The position numbers and the translations under genes are program-made. Below are positions 1-4,999 of a DNA stretch of 32,350 bases, piece by piece. How positions within the stretch are numbered: position 1 is the stretch's first letter; each line of letters starts with the position of its first letter. Below the pieces are notes generated by a model, which saw only the letters and a list, made by a program, of their open reading frames with translations, had not been told where the DNA came from and made no database searches. Origin of the DNA: a virus; the IMG/VR virus record IMGVR_UViG_3300010153_000046, positions 1 to 32,350 of that record. One strand, written 5' to 3'.

Positions 1-18
1 TATTAATCTTTATTAATC

Positions 19-861
19 TTATCCATTCATACTTACTGCAGTTGTATCACTCTTAGTTACTCTAGCGTACCAGTAATTAGAATCAGATACAAAGTCTATC
101 CATTCACCTCCTAAAGAAGAAGCTTCTATTGTAACATTATCAGCACCAATATTATCAGCACCCAAACTACCTCCGGTGAACGTTCCGTCAGCGGCTAATG
201 TGCCGTCATTAACACTCATTCCGGCCGAGACAACAACGGCTGTATTACCCACGCCACCGTCAGTGTTTTGAGTCAGTATAAAGCTGGACTCAGAAGTATA
301 AGATGCAGGAGTGAGTGTCATCTTCAACGCACCGTCAGCTCGGGCTGCTTCTAGTGCAATATGCAGTGCTTGCGTAGCTTTCGCAGCTGTATCGGCCCCT
401 ACGGTACCAAAAGTCCATGCATAAGTAGAAACTTTCGTTGGAGCTTGGTTATAGTTGGCACCTGAATTCGTAGTGAATGTTATTGTTTGCCCATCTGCAG
501 CATTAATCACAGAAAATACTGTTCCGTTTTCATCCTCTAGAGCAGCGGTGCCTTCTATTTTGGCGGTGGCTGCACTATTTGTTCCACCAACTGCATGTGT
601 TACTATAGTATCATTTCCCCCAGCACTAGTAATAACTGCATCACCAGTTCCTGAAGGTGACTTTGTATTAATAAACTGAAAGTTCAATCCTAACTGTGGT
701 GCTGGTAATGTAATAGCTATGTCTGTACTCCCTGTTATAGCTAAAAATATTGTCTCACCTGACATGTGTGGTTTTAAAACTATGTCTTCGTTAATTATAG
801 ATCTTGTGAAAGGCACATTACTACCTCTCTCTATAACGTTTAAATCTTTATAAATTCCCAT
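19..861 (-). CDS. virion surface / head-decoration-type protein with inserted beta-rich domain
   Basis: A 280-aa protein rich in Gly, Ala, Ser, Thr and Asn, with no enzyme motif, signal peptide or membrane segment. The N-terminal part (about 1-85) and the C-terminal tail (about 235-280, with G-E-W-I-D-F-V-S-D and Y-W-Y-A-R-V) look like phage decoration or fibre proteins. In between (about 120-230) is a domain of a kind that recurs in phage structural proteins: 'TITFTT', then a helix-forming Ala-rich stretch, then 'N-T-D-G-G-V-G-N-T' and a closing 'F-T-G-G'. ATG at 861 is the first start. The DNA is GC-richer than its surroundings (34 of 60 bases G or C at 181-240, against 14 of 60 at 3601-3660), suggesting different origin or codon selection for high expression. 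It is divergent from the early block, so probably late. A structural role is inferred from composition and domain resemblance; the exact place in the virion cannot be told. Confidence 0.6.
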   Translation of the reverse strand: MGIYKDLNVIERGSNVPFTRSIINEDIVLKPHMSGETIFLAITGSTDIAITLPAPQLGLNFQFINTKSPSGTGDAVITSAGGNDTIVTHAVGGTNSAATAKIEGTAALEDENGTVFSVINAADGQTITFTTNSGANYNQAPTKVSTYAWTFGTVGADTAAKATQALHIALEAARADGALKMTLTPASYTSESSFILTQNTDGGVGNTAVVVSAGMSVNDGTLAADGTFTGGSLGADNIGADNVTIEASSLGGEWIDFVSDSNYWYARVTKSDTTAVSMNG

Positions 862-1153
862 TGTATTTTATTCTTTTAAATTAATATCTCCCAAGAAGGC
901 ATAACTTTCCCCCTTATGGTTTATTTTTCAAGTTTGGATTTCACTCTAGCAGTTCTCCCATTTTACTCTGGGGACCCAAGGATACTAAAACTGGTGTTAC
1001 TTCACCGCACTTACCTGTGTGCTTATTGTACCCTAACTATAGCTTATACACTACTCTTTCGCAACTACCGGAGAAAACTCTATCTCTATTTAAGACTACA
1101 ATCCGATGTCTTTTCCCTTTTTTGGTTACCGAGGGATGAATATTGTTGCGGTG

Positions 1154-1161
1154 CAAAGATA
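1154..1161 (-). promoter_or_regulatory. candidate Bacteroidota-type -7 box (TATCTTTG) for leftward transcription
   Basis: Read on the minus strand the sequence is TATCTTTG followed by CACC, a full match to the TAnnTTTG -7 element of the Bacteroidota primary sigma factor. The expected TTTG about 20 nt upstream is only matched as TTTT in an A/T tract. If used, transcription would run left through a roughly 290-nt leader into the structural gene starting at 861. Confidence 0.35.
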
Positions 1162-1285
1162 AAACAAAATAATTGACATAAAAAAATAAATTGGGAAAAA
1201 AATTTTTTAGGGGTTTTTGTGAGAGTGAGAAGGTATTTGGAAAGTCACCCTACCTACTTCTTTCATCTCAACCACCCCCGGGTGT

Positions 1286-1293
1286 GATATTTG
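1286..1293 (+). promoter_or_regulatory. weak candidate -7 box (GATATTTG) for the first rightward gene
   Basis: GATATTTG matches TAnnTTTG at five of six fixed positions, with TTTC at 1261-1264 about 21 nt upstream in place of TTTG. A start near 1300 would give a leader of about 33 nt to the ATG at 1333. The fit is imperfect and the call is tentative. Confidence 0.25.
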
Positions 1294-1332
1294 AGATGTT
1301 TAATAAATTTATTAATTAATACCTACACAACA

Positions 1333-1779
1333 ATGGACAGAGAAACAACAACAATCGATGAGAACCTAGACACTACACCAGCAGTACTGATAGATGAGTC
1401 ATCACTACACGAGAGATTTCCAGAAGGAGAACTACTCAATTTAAAAGAGTTCACAGACTTTAGCAACGTTGGCAAACGCAGGCCTCTTTACAATGAAGAC
1501 GGTAAACGTAAGCTTGATGCTGATGATAAACCAATGTTCGAAGATGTCTACCGTTATGGTGTCTATGATACTGATGGTAAGACAGTCATTGGCTACTTCA
1601 CTCACACAGCTAGTGACATCTCTTGGAGTTACATTAGAGTTAAGACTAACCACTTCACTAATGAACAAGGAGTTCAGTACCTTTACTTTGAAGTCTTAAA
1701 CAAACTTAACAGCATTAATGATGTTGTTTCCTTCGTTAAAGGTAAGGATTTACTCAAAGAATTAACTGAAACATTCTAA
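1333..1779 (+). CDS. conserved-looking protein of unknown function, single-gene unit
   Basis: A 148-aa acidic protein. I place the start at ATG 1333, preceded by an A/C-rich leader ending ACACAACA; an upstream TTG at 1291 would add 14 unconvincing residues. The N-terminus (1-35) is Asp/Glu/Thr-rich and probably disordered. The middle holds an Arg/Lys/Asp-rich stretch (L-Y-N-E-D-G-K-R-K-L-D-A-D-D-K) and the C-terminal half looks folded (V-I-G-Y-F-T-H, S-W-S-Y-I-R-V). Codon choice uses more C-ending and CGT codons than the genes after 1937, which suggests strong expression. It stands alone, with its own gap upstream and a strong terminator directly after. I do not recognise the family. As the first gene of the early arm it could act on the host, but that is only position-based inference. 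Confidence 0.75.
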   Translation: MDRETTTIDENLDTTPAVLIDESSLHERFPEGELLNLKEFTDFSNVGKRRPLYNEDGKRKLDADDKPMFEDVYRYGVYDTDGKTVIGYFTHTASDISWSYIRVKTNHFTNEQGVQYLYFEVLNKLNSINDVVSFVKGKDLLKELTETF

Positions 1780-1787
1780 ACTAACAG

Positions 1788-1819
1788 CAACTTGCGACTT
1801 AACAGTCGTGAGTTGTTTT
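1788..1819 (+). terminator. strong rho-independent terminator
   Basis: A 12-bp stem (1788-1799 with 1804-1815, two G-U pairs) closes a 4-nt loop TAAC and is followed by TTTTA. It lies 8 nt after the stop of the 148-aa gene and should isolate that gene from the small-protein cluster. Confidence 0.8.
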
Positions 1820-1936
1820 ATATACAACACATAACATGTCACTTCACTCTGTGCTTGTGTGTTCCACATCACATTCACCACTTTTCCCCACTTTGTGACA
1901 CTAACTCAATTTATAAACATTAAATACTATAACACT

Positions 1937-2191
1937 ATGGAAACATTAATAGGAGCATCAATACTTCTTGTATTAATAGTTGTGTACATAGTTCAACAGG
2001 ACAATAAAGAAGTTATTATACCTAAAGAACTAACACCTTTTAAAACTAAACTTGCAGCACATCCTTGTTACGATAGAGTACCAACATGTGATAGAAAGAT
2101 AGACAATAGATGTGGTGACGCTAGTACATATCAACTATGGTTGATACATGTAATAAATAGCCACTTTAATAGAACTGCTGTTGAGAAATGA
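1937..2191 (+). CDS. small membrane-anchored protein of unknown function
   Basis: An 84-aa protein starting at ATG 1937; a GTG-led extension back to 1859 reads through pyrimidine-rich leader sequence and is rejected. Residues about 4-20 form one hydrophobic segment (L-I-G-A-S-I-L-L-V-L-I-V-V-Y-I-V) followed by a charged soluble part with three cysteines (in H-P-C-Y, P-T-C-D and R-C-G-D). Short N-terminal hydrophobic segment then soluble domain fits an inner-membrane-anchored protein with its bulk outside or inside depending on topology. The leader from 1820 to 1936 is T/C-rich. The last codons lie in the 5' arm of a long inverted repeat (2167-2237). A spanin or a superinfection-exclusion factor are possible but unsupported. 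Confidence 0.6.
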   Translation: METLIGASILLVLIVVYIVQQDNKEVIIPKELTPFKTKLAAHPCYDRVPTCDRKIDNRCGDASTYQLWLIHVINSHFNRTAVEK

Positions 2192-2368
2192 TTACTTATT
2201 AAGCTTTAGGCTAACAGTAACGGCAGCAATTCTATTAAATATTTTAATAACAGGCGTAACAATAAGCCCAAAGGTTAGTGATAACCATCTAGATTTGGTG
2301 TCGAATTGAGTAGTTTTTATGGGGTAAAACCGCGATAATTATATAAACCGCTGCTTATCCTGTTATTA
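2167..2368 (+). ncRNA. candidate structured RNA region between two small genes
   Basis: Two long inverted repeats sit side by side. First, 2167-2182 pairs with 2222-2237 (15 of 16 positions, one C-A mismatch, two G-U). Second, 2245-2254 pairs perfectly with 2359-2368 and, after a 7-nt bulge, 2262-2267 pairs perfectly with 2353-2358. Inside the second is a 5-bp hairpin GGTTA/TAACC (2273-2277, 2282-2286) with loop GTGA, which is a GNRA-type loop in RNA. The stretch from 2192 to 2400 has no other good gene. I cannot assign it to a known RNA family; a replication origin or a processed mRNA spacer are alternatives. Confidence 0.4.
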
Positions 2369-2400
2369 TTAACCTAAACATTAACCAAACAAATAAAGAG

Positions 2401-2628
2401 ATGACTGATACAGATATACAAAGACGTACAAAAGAGTTTTATGCTGAAATATTAGAAGAAAGTCAATGTAAAAAGACATTAAGCACAATAAAAGAATGTG
2501 AAGAATGGATTAGATATTTAATAGAAACTGGTCAGCACAAACATAATAACGAGTCATTAACTAATCTATTAACTGAGTTAACTAGAATACCTTTGACTAA
2601 GAATCACCCATTAAATAAATATAAATAA
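2401..2628 (+). CDS. small helical protein of unknown function
   Basis: A 75-aa protein with an A-rich leader (CAAATAAAGAG before ATG 2401). It is charged and predicted helical throughout, with Lys/Glu pairs and a central T-I-K-E-C-E-E-W-I-R-Y-L segment; two cysteines are 14 residues apart but no zinc motif is formed. There is no signal peptide or membrane segment, so it should be cytoplasmic. It begins the run of very small genes that continues to 3137. No family recognised; small acidic-basic helical phage proteins in early blocks often bind host proteins, but nothing here shows it. Confidence 0.55.
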   Translation: MTDTDIQRRTKEFYAEILEESQCKKTLSTIKECEEWIRYLIETGQHKHNNESLTNLLTELTRIPLTKNHPLNKYK

Positions 2629-2641
2629 ACAAAGAGAAGAT

Positions 2642-2770
2642 ATGAAGAAACTAATAACTATAGTAGTATTACTATTCACATTACAATCATGTGGAACGTG
2701 GAAATGGGTTGAACCAATGCCACCAAATGCTGCTAATAATCACAGATTTAATAACATTACATGTAAATAA
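2642..2770 (+). CDS. small lipoprotein
   Basis: A 42-aa protein not previously obvious because of its length. ATG 2642 follows an AAGAGAAGAT leader, 13 nt after the previous stop. M-K-K start, hydrophobic core (residues 4-14) and lipobox L14-Q15-S16-C17 make a clear type II signal peptide, leaving a mature lipoprotein of 26 residues beginning C-G-T-W-K-W and containing E-P-M-P-P. Such tiny proline-containing lipoproteins can be outer-membrane spanin subunits (Rz1-like); that fits size and type but there is no proof, and the partner would have to be one of the neighbouring single-span membrane proteins. The next gene starts 1 nt after its stop. Confidence 0.6.
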   Translation: MKKLITIVVLLFTLQSCGTWKWVEPMPPNAANNHRFNNITCK

Positions 2771-2771
2771 T

Positions 2772-2930
2772 ATGATTAAAATAACTATAATAGGGATATT
2801 AATGTATTTCATTGGTATCATAACAGGTATAATATTCATGCAATACCTATATAAAAAAGAAACTAAACCAGGTTGTAATTGTAAGGATCAATATCATGAT
2901 GATGATCCTGAACATCTATTAGAACCATAA
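2772..2930 (+). CDS. small single-span membrane protein
   Basis: A 52-aa protein. ATG 2772 comes 1 nt after the stop of the lipoprotein gene; a longer frame from GTG 2691 would overlap the lipoprotein and is rejected. Residues about 4-26 form one membrane helix rich in Ile, Gly and Met, followed by a Lys/Glu stretch, a C-N-C pair (residues 35-37) and an acidic tail with D-D-D. The order of genes (lipoprotein, then single-span protein) means the two could work together at the envelope. Function unknown. Confidence 0.55.
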   Translation: MIKITIIGILMYFIGIITGIIFMQYLYKKETKPGCNCKDQYHDDDPEHLLEP

Positions 2931-2940
2931 ATATTAAAAA

Positions 2941-3039
2941 ATGAAAGAAAAGATAAAAGCAAACTTTAGTGAAGAATATGGTCCATCGATTGTAATATGC
3001 ATTATAGCTTTAATAATAACTATAATAGTATTAAGCTAA
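2941..3039 (+). CDS. micro membrane protein (32 aa)
   Basis: ATG 2941 after an AAATATTAAAA leader. The first 15 residues are charged (K-E-K-I-K-A-N-F-S-E-E-Y) and the rest is a single hydrophobic helix of Ile, Leu, Val, Ala and Thr that ends the protein, so it would be tail-anchored. Its stop codon TAA overlaps the ATG of the next micro gene by one base, which supports both being translated. No function can be assigned. Confidence 0.45.
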   Translation: MKEKIKANFSEEYGPSIVICIIALIITIIVLS

Positions 3040-3137
3040 TGAAACGAGACGATCAATATAAATCAGCAATGTTACTATCAACAATAGGGTGGGGAGGGAT
3101 TGCAGTCTCCATCATATTTATTTTATTAACAAATTAA
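3039..3137 (+). CDS. micro membrane protein (32 aa)
   Basis: Starts at ATG 3039, sharing one base with the upstream TAA (TAATG). A charged start (M-K-R-D-D-Q-Y-K) is followed by a hydrophobic helix with a G-W-G-G turn to the C-terminus. It repeats the plan of the gene before it, charged head then C-terminal helix, so the two may form a pair. A terminator follows 5 nt after the stop, closing the 2401-3137 transcription unit. Confidence 0.45.
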   Translation: MKRDDQYKSAMLLSTIGWGGIAVSIIFILLTN

Positions 3138-3142
3138 ACAAT

Positions 3143-3183
3143 AAAGGTTGGGGTAAGATTAAATATACCTCAACCTTTTGTTT
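3143..3183 (+). terminator. rho-independent terminator
   Basis: An 11-bp stem, 3143-3153 with 3168-3178 (one G-U pair), closes a 14-nt A/T-rich loop and is followed by TTTTGTTTAT. It comes 5 nt after the last micro membrane gene. Confidence 0.7.
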
Positions 3184-3201
3184 ATATAAATAACAAGTAT
3201 T

Positions 3202-3495
3202 ATGACAAAAGAGACGAAGTATTTTATAGAACAAGTTAAACTAGCTAAGAAATTAGAAGAGAAATATAAACAGAACATAAAAGAGTTTGATGATTACTTT
3301 AAAGACAGTGGTAAAATAGAGCAATCTAGTATTATAGGGCCATTTAAAAATGATCCTATTAGAAAGAAACACGGATTATTCTTAAATCCTGATTATGTCC
3401 AAAGAGCTAAACGTAGATCAGAGTTTGAAGAATACCTTAAAACACTTGAGATAGATTTAAATGACTATAAAGAAGAAAACGAAGAATATTGGTAA
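3202..3495 (+). CDS. charged helical protein of unknown function
   Basis: A 97-aa protein, Lys/Glu-rich, with a long predicted helix or coiled coil over residues 1-35, a less ordered Ser/Gly/Pro middle (S-S-I-I-G-P-F-K-N-D-P) and a second acidic helix to the C-terminus (E-E-Y-L-K-T-L-E-I-D-L-N-D-Y-K). No cysteine, signal or membrane segment. It begins 20 nt after the terminator, with ATAACAAGTATT upstream of ATG 3202, and is followed by a hairpin at 3507-3535. Family not recognised; clean codon use supports it being a real gene. Confidence 0.6.
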   Translation: MTKETKYFIEQVKLAKKLEEKYKQNIKEFDDYFKDSGKIEQSSIIGPFKNDPIRKKHGLFLNPDYVQRAKRRSEFEEYLKTLEIDLNDYKEENEEYW

Positions 3496-3506
3496 AATAG
3501 ATAAGT

Positions 3507-3535
3507 GTGTGGTAACTAACGACAAGTTACCATAC
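3507..3535 (+). promoter_or_regulatory. 11-bp hairpin without T-tract
   Basis: Bases 3507-3517 pair with 3525-3535 at every position (one G-U), loop AACGACA. There is no T-run after it, so it is more likely an mRNA stability or processing element than a terminator. Its 5' arm lies within a 14-nt direct repeat found again at 3905-3918 inside the SET gene. Confidence 0.4.
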
Positions 3536-3567
3536 ATACATCATAACATTAAAAAGAATAAAATGAA

Positions 3568-3759
3568 ATGAAAATTAAATTAAAAGGTAGAATTATATCT
3601 ACTAAGAAAGGAACAAAGAGTAGAATTAGAAGAATTATAAAAGTTTGTGAGAAAATAAAAATATATCAAACAGACATTAAAGCACAAATGACTAATTTTG
3701 TTATAACAATGTTAACTAATAAATTAAAATGTAAATCAAATAGTATTAAAACTAAATAA
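3568..3759 (+). CDS. very basic small protein of unknown function
   Basis: A 63-aa protein with more than one third Lys plus Arg and only two acidic residues (one Glu, one Asp), so nucleic-acid binding is plausible. ATG 3568 follows another ATG in a different frame (AAAATGAAATGA). The stop is 1 nt before the SET gene's ATG. Very A-rich DNA can produce Lys-rich open frames by chance, and this one could be such a case; tight spacing to the next gene argues that it is real. Confidence 0.45.
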   Translation: MKIKLKGRIISTKKGTKSRIRRIIKVCEKIKIYQTDIKAQMTNFVITMLTNKLKCKSNSIKTK

Positions 3760-3760
3760 A

Positions 3761-4168
3761 ATGATAAAAGATATTAATAACAATAAATATAAACCTGTGT
3801 TAATAAGGAGTTATAATATTGAAATTAGGAAAGTACGATATAAATTTCAAGGATATGGTGTATTTGCTACTGATGAAATACCTAAAGATACAATAATTGA
3901 GGAATGTGTGGTAACTAAAGACCATATATCATATATAAATAATGCTTTACCTAATTATAAATTTTATGGAGAAAAAGGTGATGTTATAATATTAGGAATT
4001 GCATGTATAATAAATCATAACAAAGATTTTAATTGTTCTGTAAATCAAGATTTAGAATATGAAAGAGTAGTAAAAATAGTAGCAACAAGAACAATAGCTA
4101 AAGATGAAGAATTATATATTAGCTATGGTACTTATTATGACGAGAATGGAGTTAGAAATAAAGAATAA
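3761..4168 (+). CDS. SET-domain protein, possible lysine methyltransferase (copy 1)
   Basis: A 135-aa single-domain protein. Signs of a SET domain in order: G31-Y-G-V-F-A-T with D-E-I-P-K-D-T (the 'GxGvfAtedIpkgt' entry strand), an I-I-N85-H-N block in place of the usual R-x-x-N-H-S, and a closing K-D-E-E-L-Y-I-S121-Y122-G123. These match the SAM-binding N-H and the catalytic Tyr region of SET enzymes, which transfer methyl groups from S-adenosylmethionine to protein lysines. The N-H-S serine is replaced by Asn and the following P-N-C is F-N-C, so activity is less certain than for copy 2 at 20479. No pre-SET zinc cluster. Target unknown; host or phage protein methylation is inference. Confidence 0.7.
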   Translation: MIKDINNNKYKPVLIRSYNIEIRKVRYKFQGYGVFATDEIPKDTIIEECVVTKDHISYINNALPNYKFYGEKGDVIILGIACIINHNKDFNCSVNQDLEYERVVKIVATRTIAKDEELYISYGTYYDENGVRNKE

Positions 4169-4185
4169 ATAAAATAAAAAGGTTG

Positions 4186-4206
4186 GTAGTATTCCTACGA
4201 AACTAC
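4186..4206 (+). promoter_or_regulatory. hairpin in the leader of the 222-aa gene
   Basis: GTAGT (4186-4190) pairs with ACTAC (4202-4206) and, past a single bulged A, TTC pairs with GAA around a CTAC loop. It lies 30 nt before the start at 4236 and has no T-tract. It may stabilise or regulate the following mRNA. Confidence 0.3.
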
Positions 4207-4235
4207 TGTGAATCTCATTAAAAACAATTAAACAC

Positions 4236-4904
4236 ATGAGTACAAACATTATCAAGTCAGGTTCATTAGATACTTTGAAGACTGGCGAAACATTATTAGT
4301 TCAAGCAAGAAAGACTAATGGAGAGAGTAACAAAGTCCAATTAGAATGGGCGGAGAAAATTGCAGCTACAACTGTAGGACGTAGAAAAATGCGAGCAATT
4401 CAATTATTAAATTCTAGTGATCCTAGTTTCAGTTCAGGAGCACAAAGATCATGGACAGCAGTAACAGTTGCAGATGCTAAGAAATTTTTAGGTATAAATT
4501 TATCAGATGCAAATGATGCATGGTATTTATCTGAATCTAGAGCAGGAGAACAAGTAGAAGTTATGGATTTAGATATATTAAATCCTTGCACAGTTGATTC
4601 AGACAAAGCTTTATCATTTAAGATGGAGATTTGGGAGACTGTTGAGCCAACTGAGTGGCAGAAACTTAATGCTGAGACTGCTTGTAAAAGAGCAGGTAAA
4701 AATGGAGATACTATTACTCATGAAGGTCAATTAATATTCAGAAATACTGATATGATTATAGTTGATCCTAATGATGATAGTACAAAAGCAGAACATATAT
4801 TTCTTGTACCTGATGCTAGAAATGTAGAATTAGCTGACTTGGAAGGAGATACATTAGATTTCGAAGAAGTTAGTATGTTAGATGCAGAAGTAGTAGAAGG
4901 ATAA
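4236..4904 (+). CDS. 222-aa protein of unknown function, flanked by hairpins
   Basis: An acidic soluble protein with no signal or membrane segment. The start is ATG 4236 directly after the leader motif CAATTAAACAC, which also precedes two other genes here. The N-terminal third has a K-T-N-G-E-S-N-K and a R-R-K-M-R-A-I-Q stretch, the middle a W-T-A-V-T-V-A-D-A-K-K-F-L-G-I segment that looks like an all-beta or alpha/beta domain, and the C-terminus (190-222) is very acidic, ending D-A-E-V-V-E-G. I do not recognise the family. Isolated position between two RNA hairpins (4186-4206 and 4915-4982) and tidy codon use suggest a well-expressed protein made in quantity, possibly a DNA-associated or regulatory protein; this is inference. 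Confidence 0.7.
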   Translation: MSTNIIKSGSLDTLKTGETLLVQARKTNGESNKVQLEWAEKIAATTVGRRKMRAIQLLNSSDPSFSSGAQRSWTAVTVADAKKFLGINLSDANDAWYLSESRAGEQVEVMDLDILNPCTVDSDKALSFKMEIWETVEPTEWQKLNAETACKRAGKNGDTITHEGQLIFRNTDMIIVDPNDDSTKAEHIFLVPDARNVELADLEGDTLDFEEVSMLDAEVVEG

Positions 4905-4914
4905 TATTAAATAA

Positions 4915-4982
4915 AAGTATAAAGGAATTAAGTATATTTAGAGACGTGTAGGTTGATATTTATATTTAATTTCTTTATATTT
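4915..4982 (+). promoter_or_regulatory. 22-bp hairpin between the 222-aa gene and the DNA polymerase gene
   Basis: Bases 4915-4936 pair with 4961-4982 at all 22 positions, three of them G-U, with a 24-nt loop at 4937-4960. The G-U pattern means it is a better RNA helix than DNA palindrome. It ends 17 nt before the polymerase ATG. A double-stranded stem of this length could be cut by host RNase III or shield the 3' end of the upstream mRNA. Confidence 0.6.
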
Positions 4983-4983
4983 G
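4976..4983 (+). promoter_or_regulatory. candidate Bacteroidota-type promoter (GTTG-N20-TATATTTG)
   Basis: TATATTTG at 4976-4983 is a full match to TAnnTTTG, with GTTG at 4952-4955, 20 nt upstream, in place of TTTG. Transcription would begin near 4990, leaving a leader of about 10 nt to ATG 5000. The box lies in the 3' arm of the 22-bp hairpin, so it may be coincidental. Confidence 0.4.
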
Positions 4984-4999
4984 TTAAAATAATTGAATT

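Larger units (their letters stand above)
862..1332. promoter_or_regulatory. divergent intergenic control region, no convincing gene
   Basis: This 471-nt gap separates the leftward structural gene from the rightward early block. A plus-strand frame at 916-1176 is open but its translation is Leu/Tyr/Cys-rich and unlike anything around it, so I do not call it. I find no tRNA. Visible elements are a minus-strand TATCTTTG box (1154-1161), an A7T6 tract at 1196-1208, a CACCC-CC-GGGTG dyad at 1273-1284, and a weak GATATTTG box at 1286-1293 in front of the first rightward gene. The part between 870 and 1150 is less AT-rich than typical gaps here and could be a long untranslated leader of the leftward transcript. 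Confidence 0.5.

Noticed and set aside
900-1100. Possible tRNA or other known RNA gene on the minus strand
   Set aside because: I found short stems such as GGTG/CACC and CCCA/TGGG but no T-loop, anticodon arm or acceptor that fit together.
916-1176. Open plus-strand frame of 86 codons in the divergent region
   Set aside because: Its translation is rich in Leu, Tyr and Cys without a domain pattern, it lacks the A-rich leader seen before genes here, and it would be antisense to the expected leader of the leftward gene.
1173-1178. TTGACA as an E. coli-type -35 box
   Set aside because: The bases 17 nt downstream are a run of A with no -10 element, and the genome's other signals follow the Bacteroidota type.
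1291-1332. TTG-initiated extension of the 148-aa protein
   Set aside because: ATG 1333 has a suitable leader and the extra residues are encoded by A/T-rich leader sequence.
1859-1936. GTG-initiated extension of the 84-aa membrane protein
   Set aside because: It would put 26 residues from pyrimidine-rich leader before the membrane segment; ATG 1937 gives a normal N-terminal anchor.
2181-2309. Hydrophobic 42-codon frame with TTG start after the 84-aa gene
   Set aside because: No ATG, no leader, and it lies across two strong inverted repeats; the structured-RNA reading explains the sequence better.
2691-2771. GTG-initiated extension of the 52-aa membrane protein
   Set aside because: It overlaps the lipoprotein gene almost entirely, while ATG 2772 sits 1 nt after that gene's stop.
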